A DNA stretch of 64,000 nt from Sesamia nonagrioides (taxonomy: Eukaryota > Arthropoda > Insecta > Lepidoptera > Noctuidae), in contig JADWQK010000141.1 in assembly GCA_017933935.1 (NCBI GenBank), forward strand, positions 62,001-126,000, given 5' to 3'. Position 1 is the stretch's first letter, and each line of letters starts with the position of its first letter. The translations under genes were made by a program, and so were the position numbers. The notes under the pieces are model-generated. The model made no database searches, had not been told where the DNA came from, and saw only the letters and a program-made list of their open reading frames with translations. Positions 54,215-64,000 of the stretch are shown one piece after another.

Positions 54215-54545
54215 ACGTTATTTTTTCTTTATGCAAAACACGTGTCCGGTATTTTTAAGTAAATAGATTTTTTACTTAAAATTACTAGACACGTGCTTTC
54301 AAAATTTCAAAAAGATATCATGAAAAACCACAAAGTTATGAGCTTGTTATCTTACTTGTTTGTCCCAACAAAAGCGGGCTCGGCGCTGGGCTGTGTCACT
54401 GTGCTCCGAGTGCACTACAACAATTTCTAAATGTATTTAAGAAAAATATAACATGGTGTAAAAATGATTGGAATCGATTCAGTTGCTTATTCTGAACAAA
54501 CTATATTCAGGTTTCGCTTTAACAAAAAATAACGTTGTATAAGCA
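54215..54545 (-). repeat. Repeat Y, copy 3
   Basis: Complement of 45490-45840: AAACACGTGTCCGGTATTTT, TTTGTCCCAACAAAAGCGGG, TCAGTTGCTTATTCTGAACA. Confidence 0.7.
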
Positions 54546-54564
54546 GTTATTTAGCAGCAGTATA

Positions 54565-54797
54565 TCCATACTAATATTATAGATGCGAAAGTAACTCTCT
54601 CTGTCTGTCTGTCTGTTACGCTTTCCCGCTTAAACCCCTCGACCGATTTTGATGAAATTTGGTACAGACAATCTTTAGACCCTGAGAAAGAACATAGGCT
54701 ACCTTTTATCCCGGAAAAATTTTATGTTCCCAGGGGAAATCTAAAAAGCGCGATATAACCGAACTCCACGCGGGCGAAGCCGCGGGCGGAAAGCTAG
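54565..54797 (+). mobile_element. Short Helitron (GTCT-repeat subfamily), both ends intact
   Basis: A|TCCATACTAATATTATAGAT ... CGCGGGCGAAGCCGCGGGCG then GAAAGCTAG|T. 233 bp. Confidence 0.88.
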
Positions 54798-54799
54798 TT

Positions 54800-56520
54800 T
54801 ATTATAAAACAATTAAGGAAAAATCTAAAATACCGTTATTAGATAATATTTTGAGCTTGTCGTGTCGTTTTGTTTAAAATGAAGAGTATCAGATAAAGTA
54901 ATTCTTTTAAGGCTTTATGAAATGTCATTCGTGACATTACATAATTTCCATTAGGTCAATATTTTCAATGGAAATTTAAACCAGTGGACAAATTTATAAA
55001 CATATGATGATTGGGAATTTCTTTCAAAATCTTTCGGAATGTAAAAGTGTGTTACGAAATTAGTGGGTAGTGGACCACAGATATGACGTAATTGTAAAAA
55101 TGGCCCGAAATGTACATCTATTTTGATAGGACATCATGATTCTAATGACGACCCTTAAAGCTGAGGAACAGGAAAATCGCAGCAGTCATTTTTTAGATCC
55201 ATTCAGTTTTACTGTAAACCTAAGTAGGTATGTACAGTATTTTTCGCGCCCTGGATTTGAATTTCTTGTGCTGAGATTTGAGAAGACAACCGGTGCAGTG
55301 CTTCAATAAAACTTATATTCAACTCTCGGAGCTTACAAGTGCGTTAAAAACCTGGAGCGCAGAAAAATCGCCAAGAGTCACCGGCGATTTTTTTCAATTT
55401 CAATGAGATCTTTCTTCTGTATCGACAAAAGAGTACAGTCAATTATTTTTGTAAATATGTGTCTAATTATATATACAAACTTTATCAATGTAGACCACTA
55501 CTATGGCTACAACTTTTTGTTGACGTCATTTTTTTTTTGCATTTTCTTCCGAATACAGATTTTTTACGGAAGTAGTTGACTGTGCTTTTAGTTCTTTTAC
55601 GTAATTATAATTAATTTAATCTAAATTGTGAATAAATAATGTTAGTTTTAATTATTCACAAGCCATGATATTGGATAATTATTAGATAGTGATTAACAAT
55701 TGTTATTTGTAAAATAATTGTTAAAAATAATGTAAATATGTAGTTATGTAGGTACTTATCTTTCAAAATTTATGTGCCTTTTGTAAAAGGTAGTCCTTAA
55801 AGGATTTTAGATCTTAAGACGCCACCAGTAGTGTTGTGATTGGCAGTACTGAGGCCATTAAAAAATTCGTGCTAATTTTTGAAAATTAAACGCCAGATAA
55901 ATTTTAATCGCGGAATATTGTAGTTATTTTTTTACAGTACTTTTACGAAATACTGTCAAAATTACTATATTATTCCTCGAATAAAGAATCTCTTTGAAGA
56001 AAAAATAATCTGACATGATTGAAAAATCAGCCTCAAATAAAATGATAAAAAAATATTGACAAGGATTAATTTTACATTTTTATTTTTATTGTAACAAAAT
56101 TTTATAAAATAATCTAATTTGACGGACTTATTACTTCAATACTTATACAACTCTCGATGTCTTTAATTTCGCCACTGTCACTGCCAAACAAAACAAATGA
56201 CAATCCCAAGTCGCTCACTAGATGGCGTTAGTCACTTTAGTAAATAATATTTAACTCTAACCGGCTCCTTACGGGAATGCCGTCGTGATGGTGCGTTTTA
56301 AAAACGCATTAAATTAGGAATAAAATGTAAATATGTGATAATGACAATAATTTTAAAATAATATATTGTAAGATGAAGACTTGTTAATAAAACACTTGAA
56401 CAGTAATTCTCAACTGAATGTTTTTTTTTTATTATTCCTTTAGATATCTCAACTCTTCTGTTAAGACATCAGTGTATTATCCACGACGTCACGTATAAGT
56501 AACGTGTTACGAACTTAATC
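54800..56520 (+). other. AT-rich non-coding stretch
   Basis: No ORF with a domain. A palindrome GCGTTTTAAAAACGC lies near 56300 and an AATAAA at 56386-56391. It could be distal 3' UTR or intergenic. Confidence 0.4.
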
Positions 56521-56572
56521 GCCAATGAGTATAAGTAACCAGAAAGCCACAGCACTAATCAGCCTGAATCCA

Positions 56573-56755
56573 GAATGTTCCATGCGATTTCAGAAGGTTC
56601 TATTCGATAATGTTCTAGAGCATTCGAGCTGAGTCCAGAAGGTTCCCGCCAAATCCAGAATGTTCGAGAAAGTTCCAACCGATTCTAAAATGTTCCAAAA
56701 GGTTATATAGGAGTCCAGAAGGTCCCTAAAAGTATCCGGCAAGTCTGGAAGGTTC
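56573..56755. promoter_or_regulatory. Array of heat-shock-element-like GAAnnTTC motifs
   Basis: GAAnnTTC occurs at 56573-56580, 56593-56600, 56638-56645, 56658-56665, 56668-56675 and 56748-56755, with several near matches between. 56658-56675 (GAATGTTCGAGAAAGTTC) is four alternating GAA/TTC units at the 5-bp spacing HSF trimers bind. The copies sit in a degenerate CCAGAAGGTTC repeat, so the array may only be a decayed tandem repeat. Confidence 0.5.
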
Positions 56756-56934
56756 TCGCCACAAGTCCGTTTCTCGAAAAAAGTCTAATAACTTAGCGCC
56801 ACTGTTTATGCTGTCGGGAGACGTGTTCTTAAATAATTATTTGTTGCTTAACTTGACATCACGTGCTACTAACAGGTACATAACAGTTATATAATGTGCC
56901 TCTTCTGCAATGAGGAATGAGCAATGAAGAAAAA

Positions 56935-57118
56935 ATATAGTTTAAAAAACTAAAAAACATGCTTTTAAAAAATATCAAACTAAAAAGTTAAAAATAAAAA
57001 AAGTGTAAGGCGCTTTGTGCCATAATTTTTGTATATTAAGCGCCTCACGCTTTTTTAAAAAAATACTTTTAACTTTTTAGTTTGATATTTTTTAAAACCA
57101 TGTTTTTTTTAACTATAT
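56935..57118. repeat. AT-rich inverted repeat, arms about 80 bp
   Basis: ATCAAACTAAAAAGTTAAAA on the left pairs with CTTTTAACTTTTTAGTTTGA on the right; GTAAGGCGCTT...AAGCGCCTCAC forms the inner stem. Probably a fold-back element. Confidence 0.75.
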
Positions 57119-57309
57119 TTATTTTCATTTTTTTTAGTTCGATATTTTTTTTTTAATAAAAAAAACGAACGTATTGAAAACGGTGGGACATTTTACAGTA
57201 ATGAGCCGCTCACTCGTAGTCCAAAGAGCTAGAGACGGACAAACAAACAAGCAAACAAGCAAGCATACATACAAGTGAAGCTAATAAAAAGCATGTAAAA
57301 AGGTCTTCA

Positions 57310-58150
57310 ATCATTGCGTCCTACCTATTATGACTTACGGAGTCGAAAAGTGGCCGTTCACGGTACGGCTGGTCTATAAATTCAAAATGAAATGAAATGA
57401 AAATCGTTTATTAAGCAAGTAGGCTTACCGATCACTTTTACACGTCAATTGTTTCTTTTTTTAAACTAGATGAAGGCGGCATTTCCTAACAGACTACCTC
57501 TGAGAAGAAATAGGCGAAACAAACTCAGGGATCATCGTTTTTTTTCAAGTCCAGACATTAAAAATGAAAATGTTTACAATAACTTACGTTATAATTACGC
57601 ATATTGCTTAATAACAATGGTTAGCAGAGCGAGTAGCTCAGTCTCAAGCTTTTTTGTCCTCTAAATAATCTGTGATTTTATAATACCGTTTTTTGCAAAG
57701 TTTGGCTTTTATAAAGGAAATCCACAGAACCTTAAGCATAACCCGTTCCATAGCTCGCTGAATTATGCTTTCTAGGAAATATTGACGTTAAAAATTGCTG
57801 ATTCACAGCACAACTAGAATAAATAAGTTTTGATTTTGATTTTATGGAACTGAGAAATCAAATTCGCAACTAAGTAATCCGGCAGAGAACCAAAGTTTTA
57901 GACTTATCTTACAAAATCAGCAAACTGAAGTGGCTATGGGCCGGTCACATTGTCTGTAACACTGATTACCGATAGACATATTCTTGAACAGATACCGCGA
58001 CCCGGTAAACGTAAGTTTCCTCGGGCTAGGTGGAGCGACGACCTTCGTAGGATGGCTGGAAGCTGCTGGATGGGATTAGATGAAAAACAAGTTTAATGGC
58101 GAGAAGTAAGAGAGGACATGACTATCAGTGAACTGCTCTAAGGATGATGA
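57310..58150 (+). pseudogene. RTE/jockey-type LINE C-terminal part, split by repeat B
   Basis: Before the insert: VFNHCVLPTMTYGVEKWPFT-type residues. After about 57845: ISKLKWLWAGHIVCNTDYR, RPGKRKFPRARWSDDLRRMA and GSCWMGLDEKQV. This is the same C-terminal layout as the other RTE pieces but a diverged lineage. It ends with GGATGATGATTATAATGA. Confidence 0.65.
57385..57720 (-). repeat. Interspersed repeat B inserted in a LINE
   Basis: GAAATGAAATGAAAATCGTT ... GGCGGCATTTCCTAACAGAC, homologous to 31828-32200. The insert may extend to about 57840. Confidence 0.65.
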
Positions 58151-58211
58151 TTATAATGAGGACATAGAGAAAGCTGTAAGAAGGTTTGGTGTAGGGATGT
58201 TACCAACTATA

Positions 58212-58624
58212 CAATATCTAAAGAAAACCCTGTCCGATCCGTGAAGGTATTGTTAGGTATCGTTAACTGATTCTAATAATGCCTACAAAGCCGGGCTAAA
58301 CTTAAAAAAAAATCCCCCAAAAAAAATAAATATTATTTCGAAAAAGCGAGGCACCTTAATGCATGTGCGGTAGGCAACAGGTTAGACATACATGCGCGGG
58401 TGAAGGGGGCAGGGCAGGCGGCACGTGGTCGCATCGCTATCTTTTTAAATTACAAAATGTTGGGGAAGTTGGAATTAATTCGCGGAAAAAGATAATTTTA
58501 AAATTCATTAGTAAGTATTGTCAATAGGTATGATGATTACGTAAAATTTCATATTTTATTTGGTCATGTGTATACCTAACATTTATTATCCTTTTGGGTC
58601 GGACGGGGTTTTCTTTACATTTTG
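58212..58624. mobile_element. MITE family M, copy 3
   Basis: CAATATCTAAAGAAAACCCT ... GGTTTTCTTTACATTTTG flanked by TATA on each side. Same orientation as 35586-36022. Confidence 0.82.
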
Positions 58625-59814
58625 TATAAATAGATAACTATTAATAGTGAGTTGCACTTATTACCGCGAAATCTCTTTAGAGCGGGTATTTAGTGTCAGC
58701 AGTGTACCAAGCTGTTACTGTCACACTCTGACATCCGCCGATACCGTTGTGCTGAACAAATACTGTCTTATTCATAAAAACCTCGTTAATCACTCACTAG
58801 CGACTGTTTAGCTAACCATTTAGTTAGCTCTTAATCAATGCTTAACTTTTCTTTATTCATAATAGGTAGTTAGCAGATGATTAGTTGCGATACGAAGTAG
58901 AGGTGAAACTATGCGTTTGGCACAGATTATAATGAAAATAGTTGACTAAAAAATTGATTTTTTAGAAAAAATTGTCAGGACTACGATTTTTTATCTGTTG
59001 TGTTTGGCAGAGAAATGTCAGAAATTTCATCGGATAATTTGAATGTAAATAAAATGATTTATTACAATTAGATAATTGTATTTGTGATAATAATAGTGAA
59101 AGTAATAAACTCCAATAATATTATAGTAGACAGAAACAGGTATTTATCTCTGTATTTGTACATATGTAATTACTAATCTAAACTGGCGAAATTAATGCTA
59201 GAGCAGTAGCCGACAATAACTGTATTTTCCTGCTCTTTAGGCTTGTAAACATCCATGTGCTATTTAAGAAATTTAAGTGGGTTCTTGTGTATATATTACA
59301 TTACTTCCTACTGTTTTTGTACTGCTTTTTACAGTATTATTATACTTGTTTACAGGCACACATTTTATTGCTTTATACGAAGCCACTATTAGCAACTAGC
59401 GGCACTCTTAGCAATATTATTCAACCTCGCAATGACGGCGAAGGAGAAGACTATGCTGAGTGAAAAAGATGAGGAATGAGGGTCGTGTGAGTCAAGAATG
59501 GCTCTCATGTTTATGGAAGAAAAGTAGTGGAAAACAAAAACAATGAATTATTTTTAGCACAAAAATGTAAACAGTTTTATTGCGTTGTTGGAGCTACTGA
59601 ACCTTGGAGAAAACTATCTTTGCATTGTATAGATTCAATTCCTTAGTATTGTATAATTGCATGGCACACGTGTGAGCACAATGTACTTGCTGTAAAGCAT
59701 CTATTTGTTGGGTTACTGGGTACTCTCTTAGTGTAAGTACAATATATTTCTGCATCGTTCTCACACGGTTGATTTCAAAACGAATGATGTAATCAAATAT
59801 TTGTATCAATAGCT

Positions 59815-59990
59815 TGACAATTTAATAGTGTCCATGGAGTTTCTTGCCCGTTCTTCTCCATAGTTCTACTCTTTGGAATGGGTGACTAGCTTCACCTTAC
59901 TGACTGACTGACCGACCTTCTGACAATTCAAAAGTGCCTGTAAGTGGTTCATTTGAATTAAATGCTTTCATTTGGTTAAAATAAAATATT
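59815..59990 (+). repeat. Retroelement 3' UTR-like repeat
   Basis: GGAGTTTCTTGCCCGTTCTT then CTCCATAGTTCTACTCTTTG and GGTTCATTTGAATTAAATGC. I recognise this as a common lepidopteran 3' UTR-type repeat from memory only. Confidence 0.4.
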
Positions 59991-60134
59991 TAAAAAAAAT
60001 GTCTTATTATTTGTGTATTACTGCCACAACATGACTTGTTTTTAGTCCTGTATCTTATATATGACATCATAAGATAACACAAGGAAACATAGGATAGCAT
60101 CTTAAATTACAATTAAACAACAATACAATTGTAG

Positions 60135-60540
60135 CACTATCTTTTTTATTATTGCTATTATAAACCAATGCCTGACGGCAATCCCGTCTGATGGCAAGCA
60201 GTGATGCAATCGTTGATGGTAAAGCGCACTAGTTTATTAAGCCTATTCACTTAAAAAACTTAGGAATACGAAGGATGACGGCAGTTAGCGAGGTGATGCA
60301 GTATTAAACCCAAGACCAACACGACCAAGCGATGCTGCGCTAGAGGAAGATTGATCTGGAGACTCTCCACGACCAAACTCCCGACACAACAGCATTTGGC
60401 GCATCGTACCCGGCACACATTGCAACACAACTGCTCAGACCCGTCCTCCGTACGGCTTCACCATACACCATGAACACGACGAATCGCTTGGCGGCAAGAC
60501 TTTGTCTGCTGGGTGGTAACTTCTGCCGGTAGCCGAGTAA
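60135..60540 (-). pseudogene. LINE-2 family 3' end
   Basis: Tail complement (GATGGCAAGCAGTGATGCAA) and body CCACGACCAAACTCCCGACA. On - it encodes GEAVRRTGLSSCVAMCAGYD. Confidence 0.75.
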
Positions 60541-61084
60541 AGCTCTCAAATCAAGCATATATAAAGCAATCAAAAAAGTTTCAAAGTGAATATAACTTTA
60601 CTACGTCATTTTGGAAATTCAAAAAAAGGTTTTCGACATCCATATTTACGCACTATTCGATATTAAAAATAAAATAATTTCGAAGCATAATAATCATATG
60701 AAATCAATCAGCTGATTCAAATAAAATCCGCCATATTGTTGCCTCTAACCATCCTCTTAGCAGCGGTCCGATGATGTTTAATTTTGACAGCTACTAATCA
60801 ATTGCTTAGCATCCTCTTAGCGCTAAACAGCTTTTATGAATAAGAATTTTGCTAATCAGTTGCTTAGCAATTGATTAAAGTTTTATGAATAAGGCTGATA
60901 GTATTTAGACCGCCATTTCCAAAGTTGATTTTCTAAACACGGATACTAATAATATCAAATCTCTATAAATATAAAATTAGAAAAAAAAATTAGAAACCTC
61001 GATATCATAGACCTATCCGTAGACACACCACACGTATGTTTGATGAAAAAAAATTTTGAGTTTCAGTTCTAAGTATGGGGAGCT

Positions 61085-61290
61085 CCCAATACTAAATATT
61101 ATTTTTTTTATTTTTGCATCAAAATTTTAATGCGGTTCACAGAATACGTCATCAACCTACCAAGTTTCAACAGTATAGCTCTTATAGTTTCGGGAAAAAA
61201 TGGCTGTGACATACGGACGGACAGACGAACAGACAGACATGACGAATCTATAAGGGTTCCGTTTTTTGCCATTTGGCTACGGAACCCTAA
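61085..61290 (+). repeat. 3' part of the hairpin-ended repeat (cf. 26141-28103)
   Basis: GGACAGACGAACAGACAGAC then AAGGGTTCCGTTTTTTGCCA and ACGGAACCCTAAAAA. Same terminal hairpin; the interior is diverged. Confidence 0.65.
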
Positions 61291-61364
61291 AAAGACATTA
61301 GAAACAAAAAAAGAGAAATTTTTGGTCGTCGACAATCGGCTATAAGGTGTATAAGTTCGGCCAG

Positions 61365-61440
61365 GGCCTCTGGCGCACAAGCAAGTGAAGATACACGCAT
61401 GGGTTTTAGTCAATAAAAGTCTGACACGCCCCACACCCTA
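61365..61440 (-). repeat. Fragment of the CTCCCGCTCTGGG-type repeat
   Basis: GGGTTTTAGTCAATAAAAGT then CTGACACGCCCC, as at 40660-40690. Confidence 0.5.
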
Positions 61441-61689
61441 AAAAAAGATGATCAAGTTCCGACTGTCTTCGGCTTCTTTGATTTGCATCTTGTGGGAGAC
61501 CTGACGTATGCACAGGCCTTTTTCAATTTCTCAGGACGAGAAGTCTTGACTATAATATTCAACAGCAAAACATTTATATGCAGGTTGTTGCTCGCTATAT
61601 TTTCGTAGGCGTATTTCTAAATTAACTGGTTTGAAAAAGCATACTACATAAAACCTCGATTTCACTCATTTATGAAGTAATTGAATCGT

Positions 61690-61960
61690 TCATCATCATC
61701 ATGTAAGCCACAGGAAGTCCACTGCTGAACATAGGCCTCCCCTAAGGATATCCAAAAGGACCGATTGGACGCGGCTCATCCAGCGCTGCCCTGCCATTTT
61801 GGTCATCCGACCACTTAGTCGGTGGGTATCCGACGCTGCGCTTGCCGGTACTTGTTCGCCATTCAAGAGCTTTTCTGCCCCATCGACCATCGGCTCTTCG
61901 TGCTATGTGCCCCGCCCACTGCCACTTCAAAGAGCTGGCCTGCTGGACTATGTCGGCGAC
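61690..61960 (-). pseudogene. RTE-type LINE 3' end
   Basis: On -: SLKWQWAGHIARRADGRWGR, KALEWRTSTGKRSVGYPPTK, WSDDQNG, then a shifted frame to YVQQWTSC-like residues. CATCATCATCAT at the + strand start is the tail. Confidence 0.72.
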
Positions 61961-61964
61961 TTAA

Positions 61965-62595
61965 TTTATATACTTACTTATACTTTAATGTACACCAAAA
62001 ATGTACATCGACCAGTGTACATTCAACACAACAAAACATACAAAAGCGGCGGCCTTATCGCTAATGTAATCTCTTCAAAGCTTCTTCCAGCTCTTCTACG
62101 AATCTCTTCATTCCTGAGTCACGTAGAGAAACACCTAGCATAGCCTGGCTAGGTGAATCGCTAACACGATCTAAACAATGTCACACTGGTATAAAGAATG
62201 TATTTCTCTCTTACCTAGACCTTAACACAGTAGAGACAGAACAGTAGATTATCTAAGGGCGCCCGCAGAGTTATTTGCCTACTCTTGCGTTGAACCACAG
62301 CCCGTACTGCCCCTGTGTTATTCCAAGCTATATTATGCCAGCATGTGCGTGAAATCGCGTACCGACACGGCGCACGGCGCGCACGCAATCATTCAAACCA
62401 GGAGCGGCTCGTTTCTATGAAGATGTTTTACTGTCTGTCTACTGTGACTTTAATTTCTGCTGCTGTAGTTTCTGCTTACCCCGCGTGAATTTGTGTACAT
62501 ACCTTTAAGTATGTGTTTCGCAGATACTATCCGCTTCCACGATCACTTAGCTATATGCTGATACAAAAAGGTTGATTCATCCCATAATACCACCA
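61965..62595. other. No gene recognised
   Basis: Mixed-composition sequence without a domain-bearing ORF or a clear repeat border. Confidence 0.45.
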
Positions 62596-62599
62596 CCAT

Positions 62600-62832
62600 C
62601 AACACTACGATCCGGAGGAGGCGTTTTGTTTCCTCTTTTATTCCGCATACATCGAGGGAGTGAAACAATTTGCCAGCGGCGGTGTTTCCGTCACACTACA
62701 ATTTGAGTGTCTTCAAGGCTAGAGTGAACAAGCTCTTAATAAACTAGCGCGCTTTACCATCAATGATCGCATCACTGCTTACCATCAGGCGGGATTGCGG
62801 TCAAGCGCTAGTTTATAACTTATAAAAAAAAA
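62600..62832 (+). pseudogene. LINE-1 family 3' end with poly(A)
   Basis: ATCGAGGGAGTGAAACAATT then TTTCCGTCACACTACAATTT, the family tail ACCATCAGGCGGGATTGCGG and a run of A. Confidence 0.8.
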
Positions 62833-63054
62833 GTAATATGCCACTACATGTACAAAACAATCAGCTTTTGTGAACACACAGAGACTTCACCTAGCCGAGA
62901 CTAGAATTTGTTTGACTAATTAATAGTTTCAGTGGCATCTCATATTAGGGGTCCCAGACAAAATTTCAGGATCGTCATTCACTCATGGAGAACCATAGCA
63001 ATCGGTGTTATTTCTGCATTATATTACCGGCCGGTATTTTACATAATACCTACC

Positions 63055-63385
63055 GGTGGTTTACATAATAGGGTAGTTGACTAAAAAAACTAATTAGTCC
63101 GTCAGTCAGATTTCCAAAAAAAACTAGACACTCGTTTTTTTCTTTTTTCATATAATCAAAAAAATTAAGACGATACAGCGAGTTGAAACTCGTGTGACGT
63201 CACTCCTTGCTACACTTTTTAGCAACGAGTGACGTCACCAGCCCCCCTCCTGATCTTTGATGTCTTTTATATTTGTCAATTTTTATTGATTTGATAAAAC
63301 AAAATAAACGTGTCCAATATTTTTCTATAATCTGAATGACGGACTGAACATAATCAGTTTTTTTTTTACCCAGGAAACATCCCTA
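63055..63385. mobile_element. TIR element with GGGTAGTTGACTAAAAAAAC ends
   Basis: The left arm GTTGACTAAAAAAACTAATT then AGTCCGTCAGTCAGAT is answered by ATCTGAATGACGGACTGAAC then ATAATCAGTTTTTTTTT near 63340-63375. A single arm is at 19925-19990. Borders approximate. Confidence 0.55.
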
Positions 63386-63486
63386 TTCATAGGTAAGAGT
63401 ACTACACAAAAGATATGGTTAAATTCACACCAATTCCAGCTTGGAAAAGCCTAGTTTCGCATGGCCGCTAAAATATCACATCGTGT

Positions 63487-63775
63487 TTTTTTTTTTTTTA
63501 CATATTATAAACCAGCGCTTGACCGCAATCCTGCCTAATGGTAAGCAGTGACGCAATCGTTGATGGTAAAGCGCACTAGTTCAATAAGAGCCTATTCACT
63601 CTAGCCTTGAAGACACTCAAATTGTAGTCCGACGGAAACACCGCCGCTGGCAAATTGTTCAAGTACCTCGATGTACGCGGTATAAAGGAGGAGGCGAAAC
63701 GCTTCGTCCGGATCGTAGTGGTGTTAACAACGACGATTTTATCGTGCATTGGTTTTACAACTCGCCTTTTCAAAC
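63487..63775 (-). pseudogene. LINE-1 family 3' end with poly(A)
   Basis: Poly(T) at 63487-63499, tail complement (GCTTGACCGCAATCCTGCCT), and on - the ORF end KRFASSFIPRTSRYLNNLPA then VFPSDYNLSVFKARVNRLLL. Confidence 0.82.
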
Positions 63776-63917
63776 GCCTTTAGGTTGTGGAGGTCAGACG
63801 GCAGTCGCTTCACGGAAAATATCGAAGTTTAGCCAAAATCAGCAGTTAGCCTAGTAAAGCGGATTCCAGACTCCAAAGCTCAAAGAGCTTCAGATTAATG
63901 CTGAAATGATGATGAAG
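63776..63917 (+). mobile_element. SINE-1 3' fragment
   Basis: TTAGGTTGTGGAGGTCAGAC, CGCTTCACGGAAAATATCGA, end ATGATGATGAAGATG. It abuts the LINE-1 copy. Confidence 0.75.
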
Positions 63918-64000
63918 ATGATAATTGGTTTTTCATCTCTCAGCGCTAAACGGTGCGGTGAAAATAGATACAGGGTGTATCAGCATCGTAACGCAAACTT

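Larger units (their letters stand above)
58768..60894. mobile_element. Possible 2.1-kb element with inverted CTTATTCATAAAA ends
   Basis: CTTATTCATAAAA on the left is complemented by TTTTATGAATAAG at 60882-60894. Further TTATTCATAA/TTATGAATAAG and TTAGC-type repeats lie just inside each end. A LINE-2 copy sits within (60135-60540). No transposase motif found; target duplication unclear. Confidence 0.5.

Noticed and set aside
59257..59463. Small membrane-like ORF (LLLFLYCFLQYYYT)
   Set aside because: Hydrophobic only because the DNA is AT-rich; no homologous domain or splice context recognised.

Overview
The window reads as a stretch of lepidopteran (moth or butterfly) nuclear genome. It is AT-rich, has one host gene with canonical GT-AG introns, and is otherwise packed with transposon remains typical of Lepidoptera. 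These include Helitron ends of the TC...CTAG type, tRNA-headed SINEs ending in GATGATGAT, and CR1/jockey-, R1- and RTE-type LINE tails. The species cannot be named from sequence alone. I see no bacterial or viral gene, no CRISPR array and no genuine tRNA or rRNA gene.

The host gene lies on the + strand from about 28.8 to 51.8 kb. Seven exons splice in frame into about 456 residues of an MFS/SLC2 sugar transporter of the insect Tret1-like type, with its stop at 51795-51797. Introns 1 to 6 run from 11.1 kb down to 0.46 kb, and the larger ones are full of mobile elements. The first few N-terminal residues probably come from an exon further upstream that I could not identify.

The second large coding unit is a transposon. 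A nearly complete Helitron of 5,688 bp occupies 20380-26067 on the - strand. Both termini are recognisable and it carries a Rep/helicase ORF of 1,671 codons broken by a single in-frame TGA. Many short non-autonomous Helitrons with the same kind of 3' hairpin and CTAG end are scattered around it.

Layout. 0-20 kb: LINE, SINE and MITE fragments, including a PIF1-type helicase fragment at 3 kb, a cleanly delimited SINE at 4.7 kb, a hAT-like MITE at 7.7 kb, LINE RNase H and R1 C-terminal pieces at 11.8-12.9 kb, and a head-to-tail Helitron pair at 13.9-14.5 kb. 20-26 kb: the large Helitron. 26-28.8 kb: a 2-kb hairpin-ended repeat and an R1 fragment. 28.8-51.8 kb: the transporter gene, whose introns hold a Harbinger element, a three-level nested hAT/Helitron insertion, a copia fragment inside a LINE, and an RTE element with a 5' inversion. 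51.8-64 kb: a probable 3' UTR with a perfect 34-bp inverted repeat, an array of heat-shock-element-like motifs, more MITEs and LINE tails.

I find no new defence or metabolic system. The points most worth checking are the Helitron with its one stop codon, the perfect hairpin and heat-shock-like array downstream of the transporter, inverted repeats flanking exons 3-4, and several insertions whose history can be read from paralogous empty sites.
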